From assembly GCA_003168375.1 (NCBI GenBank), contig PMSI01000002.1, forward strand, positions 1 to 64,000: a stretch of 64,000 nucleotides of DNA, read 5' to 3'. Below, piece by piece: positions 63,792 through 64,000 of this stretch (within the stretch, counting starts at the first letter, position 1; each line of letters begins with the position of its first letter). The notes under the pieces were generated by a model. The model saw nothing but the letters and a program-made list of their open reading frames with translations. It was not told the DNA's origin and did no database searches. Made by a program: the position numbers and the translations under genes. Source of the stretch: Vulcanimicrobiota bacterium. Its GTDB lineage: Bacteria > Vulcanimicrobiota > Vulcanimicrobiia > Vulcanimicrobiales > Vulcanimicrobiaceae.

Positions 63792-64000
63792 CTAACGGGC
63801 GTCGCGACTGACCTCTCCCAGTAGCTGCTCCATTTCGGTGTGGATGCGTCCGTTCGATGCGAGGATCGAACCGGCCGCGATGTCGAGTGCACCGCCTTCG
63901 ATCGCACCGGCGCGTCCGCCGGCTTCTTCGATCAGCAGCGCGCCCGCCGCGACGTCCCACGCGCCGAGGTCCCACTCCCAGAACGCGTCGTAGACGCCGG
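63792..64000 (-). CDS. Inositol monophosphatase family protein (3' part)
   Basis: The last 69 codons only, the rest lying past the right edge. GVYDAFWEWDLGAWDVAAGALLIEEAGGRAG is the C-terminal IMPase signature, with the metal-binding Asp in WDVAAG. The family dephosphorylates inositol-phosphate, fructose-1,6-bisphosphate or histidinol-phosphate. Which of these applies cannot be told from this fragment. Confidence 0.88.
   Translation of the reverse strand, partial: GVYDAFWEWDLGAWDVAAGALLIEEAGGRAGAIEGGALDIAAGSILASNGRIHTEMEQLLGEVSRDAR

Overview
The window is a gene-dense, high-GC chromosomal segment with about 70 protein genes, one tRNA-Ser, and no rRNA, CRISPR array or insertion sequence that I can see. 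Most neighbouring same-strand genes overlap by four bases (ATGA, GTGA, once CTGA). The envelope is diderm: TonB/ExbB/ExbD, a probable outer-membrane beta-barrel protein, PBP1A, and nucleotide-sugar and glycosyltransferase genes. Against that stand a Gram-positive-type SOS box and a DUF348/3D-domain wall protein. Together these suggest a terrabacterial diderm such as Eremiobacterota/WPS-2 or a relative. That placement is inference and no single marker here proves it.

Layout. 1-6074 (minus): xseA-xseB, PBP1A, nusB, accC and an AccB-like protein with no biotin lysine. 6179-8071 (plus): a GAF/HD-GYP protein. 8068-13744 (minus): a cofactor operon, cysteine synthase-moaC-mogA-folC-folP-folB-folK-outer-membrane protein. 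13771-15764 (plus): a tandem degenerate HD-GYP protein coupled to a degenerate D12-type methyltransferase. 15765-21134: uppP, PilZ and the tonB-exbD-exbD-exbB block with a TonB_C/TPR protein. 21342-23856 (minus): a Rho protein with a destroyed ATPase site, a pseudouridine synthase and chorismate mutase. 24006-26209: an SOS-box-linked pair (RNase H-like, Mpg) and a glycosyltransferase. 26492-29113 (plus): 3D-domain protein, ksgA, CPBP protease. 29073-42938 (minus): a long housekeeping run, moeA-BON-hisC-phosphoesterase-TPR-thioesterase-smpB-tilS-hpt-ftsH-M16-M16-GT4-DUF2079. 42992-48006: serS, Sua5, a membrane protein and an S41 protease.

48075-56639 is a surface-sugar locus of two converging operons: rfbF-rfbH-epimerase on plus, and ThDP enzyme-aldolase-SDR-DHQS-like cyclase-GT2 on minus. 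It looks able to make a CDP-linked 3,6-dideoxy sugar with extra carbons and possibly a carbocycle. This is the best candidate here for an undescribed pathway. 56697-59625 holds small secreted or membrane proteins and tRNA-Ser. 59794-63754 (plus) holds a solute-binding lipoprotein with tryptophan dioxygenase and kynureninase. The 3' end of an inositol monophosphatase closes the window.

Two themes recur. Several proteins keep a family fold but lose the catalytic residues: Rho, AccB, the HD-GYP tandem, the methyltransferase and both M16 proteins. Four genes have conserved N-termini lying upstream of every in-frame ATG/GTG/TTG and appear to start at CTG.
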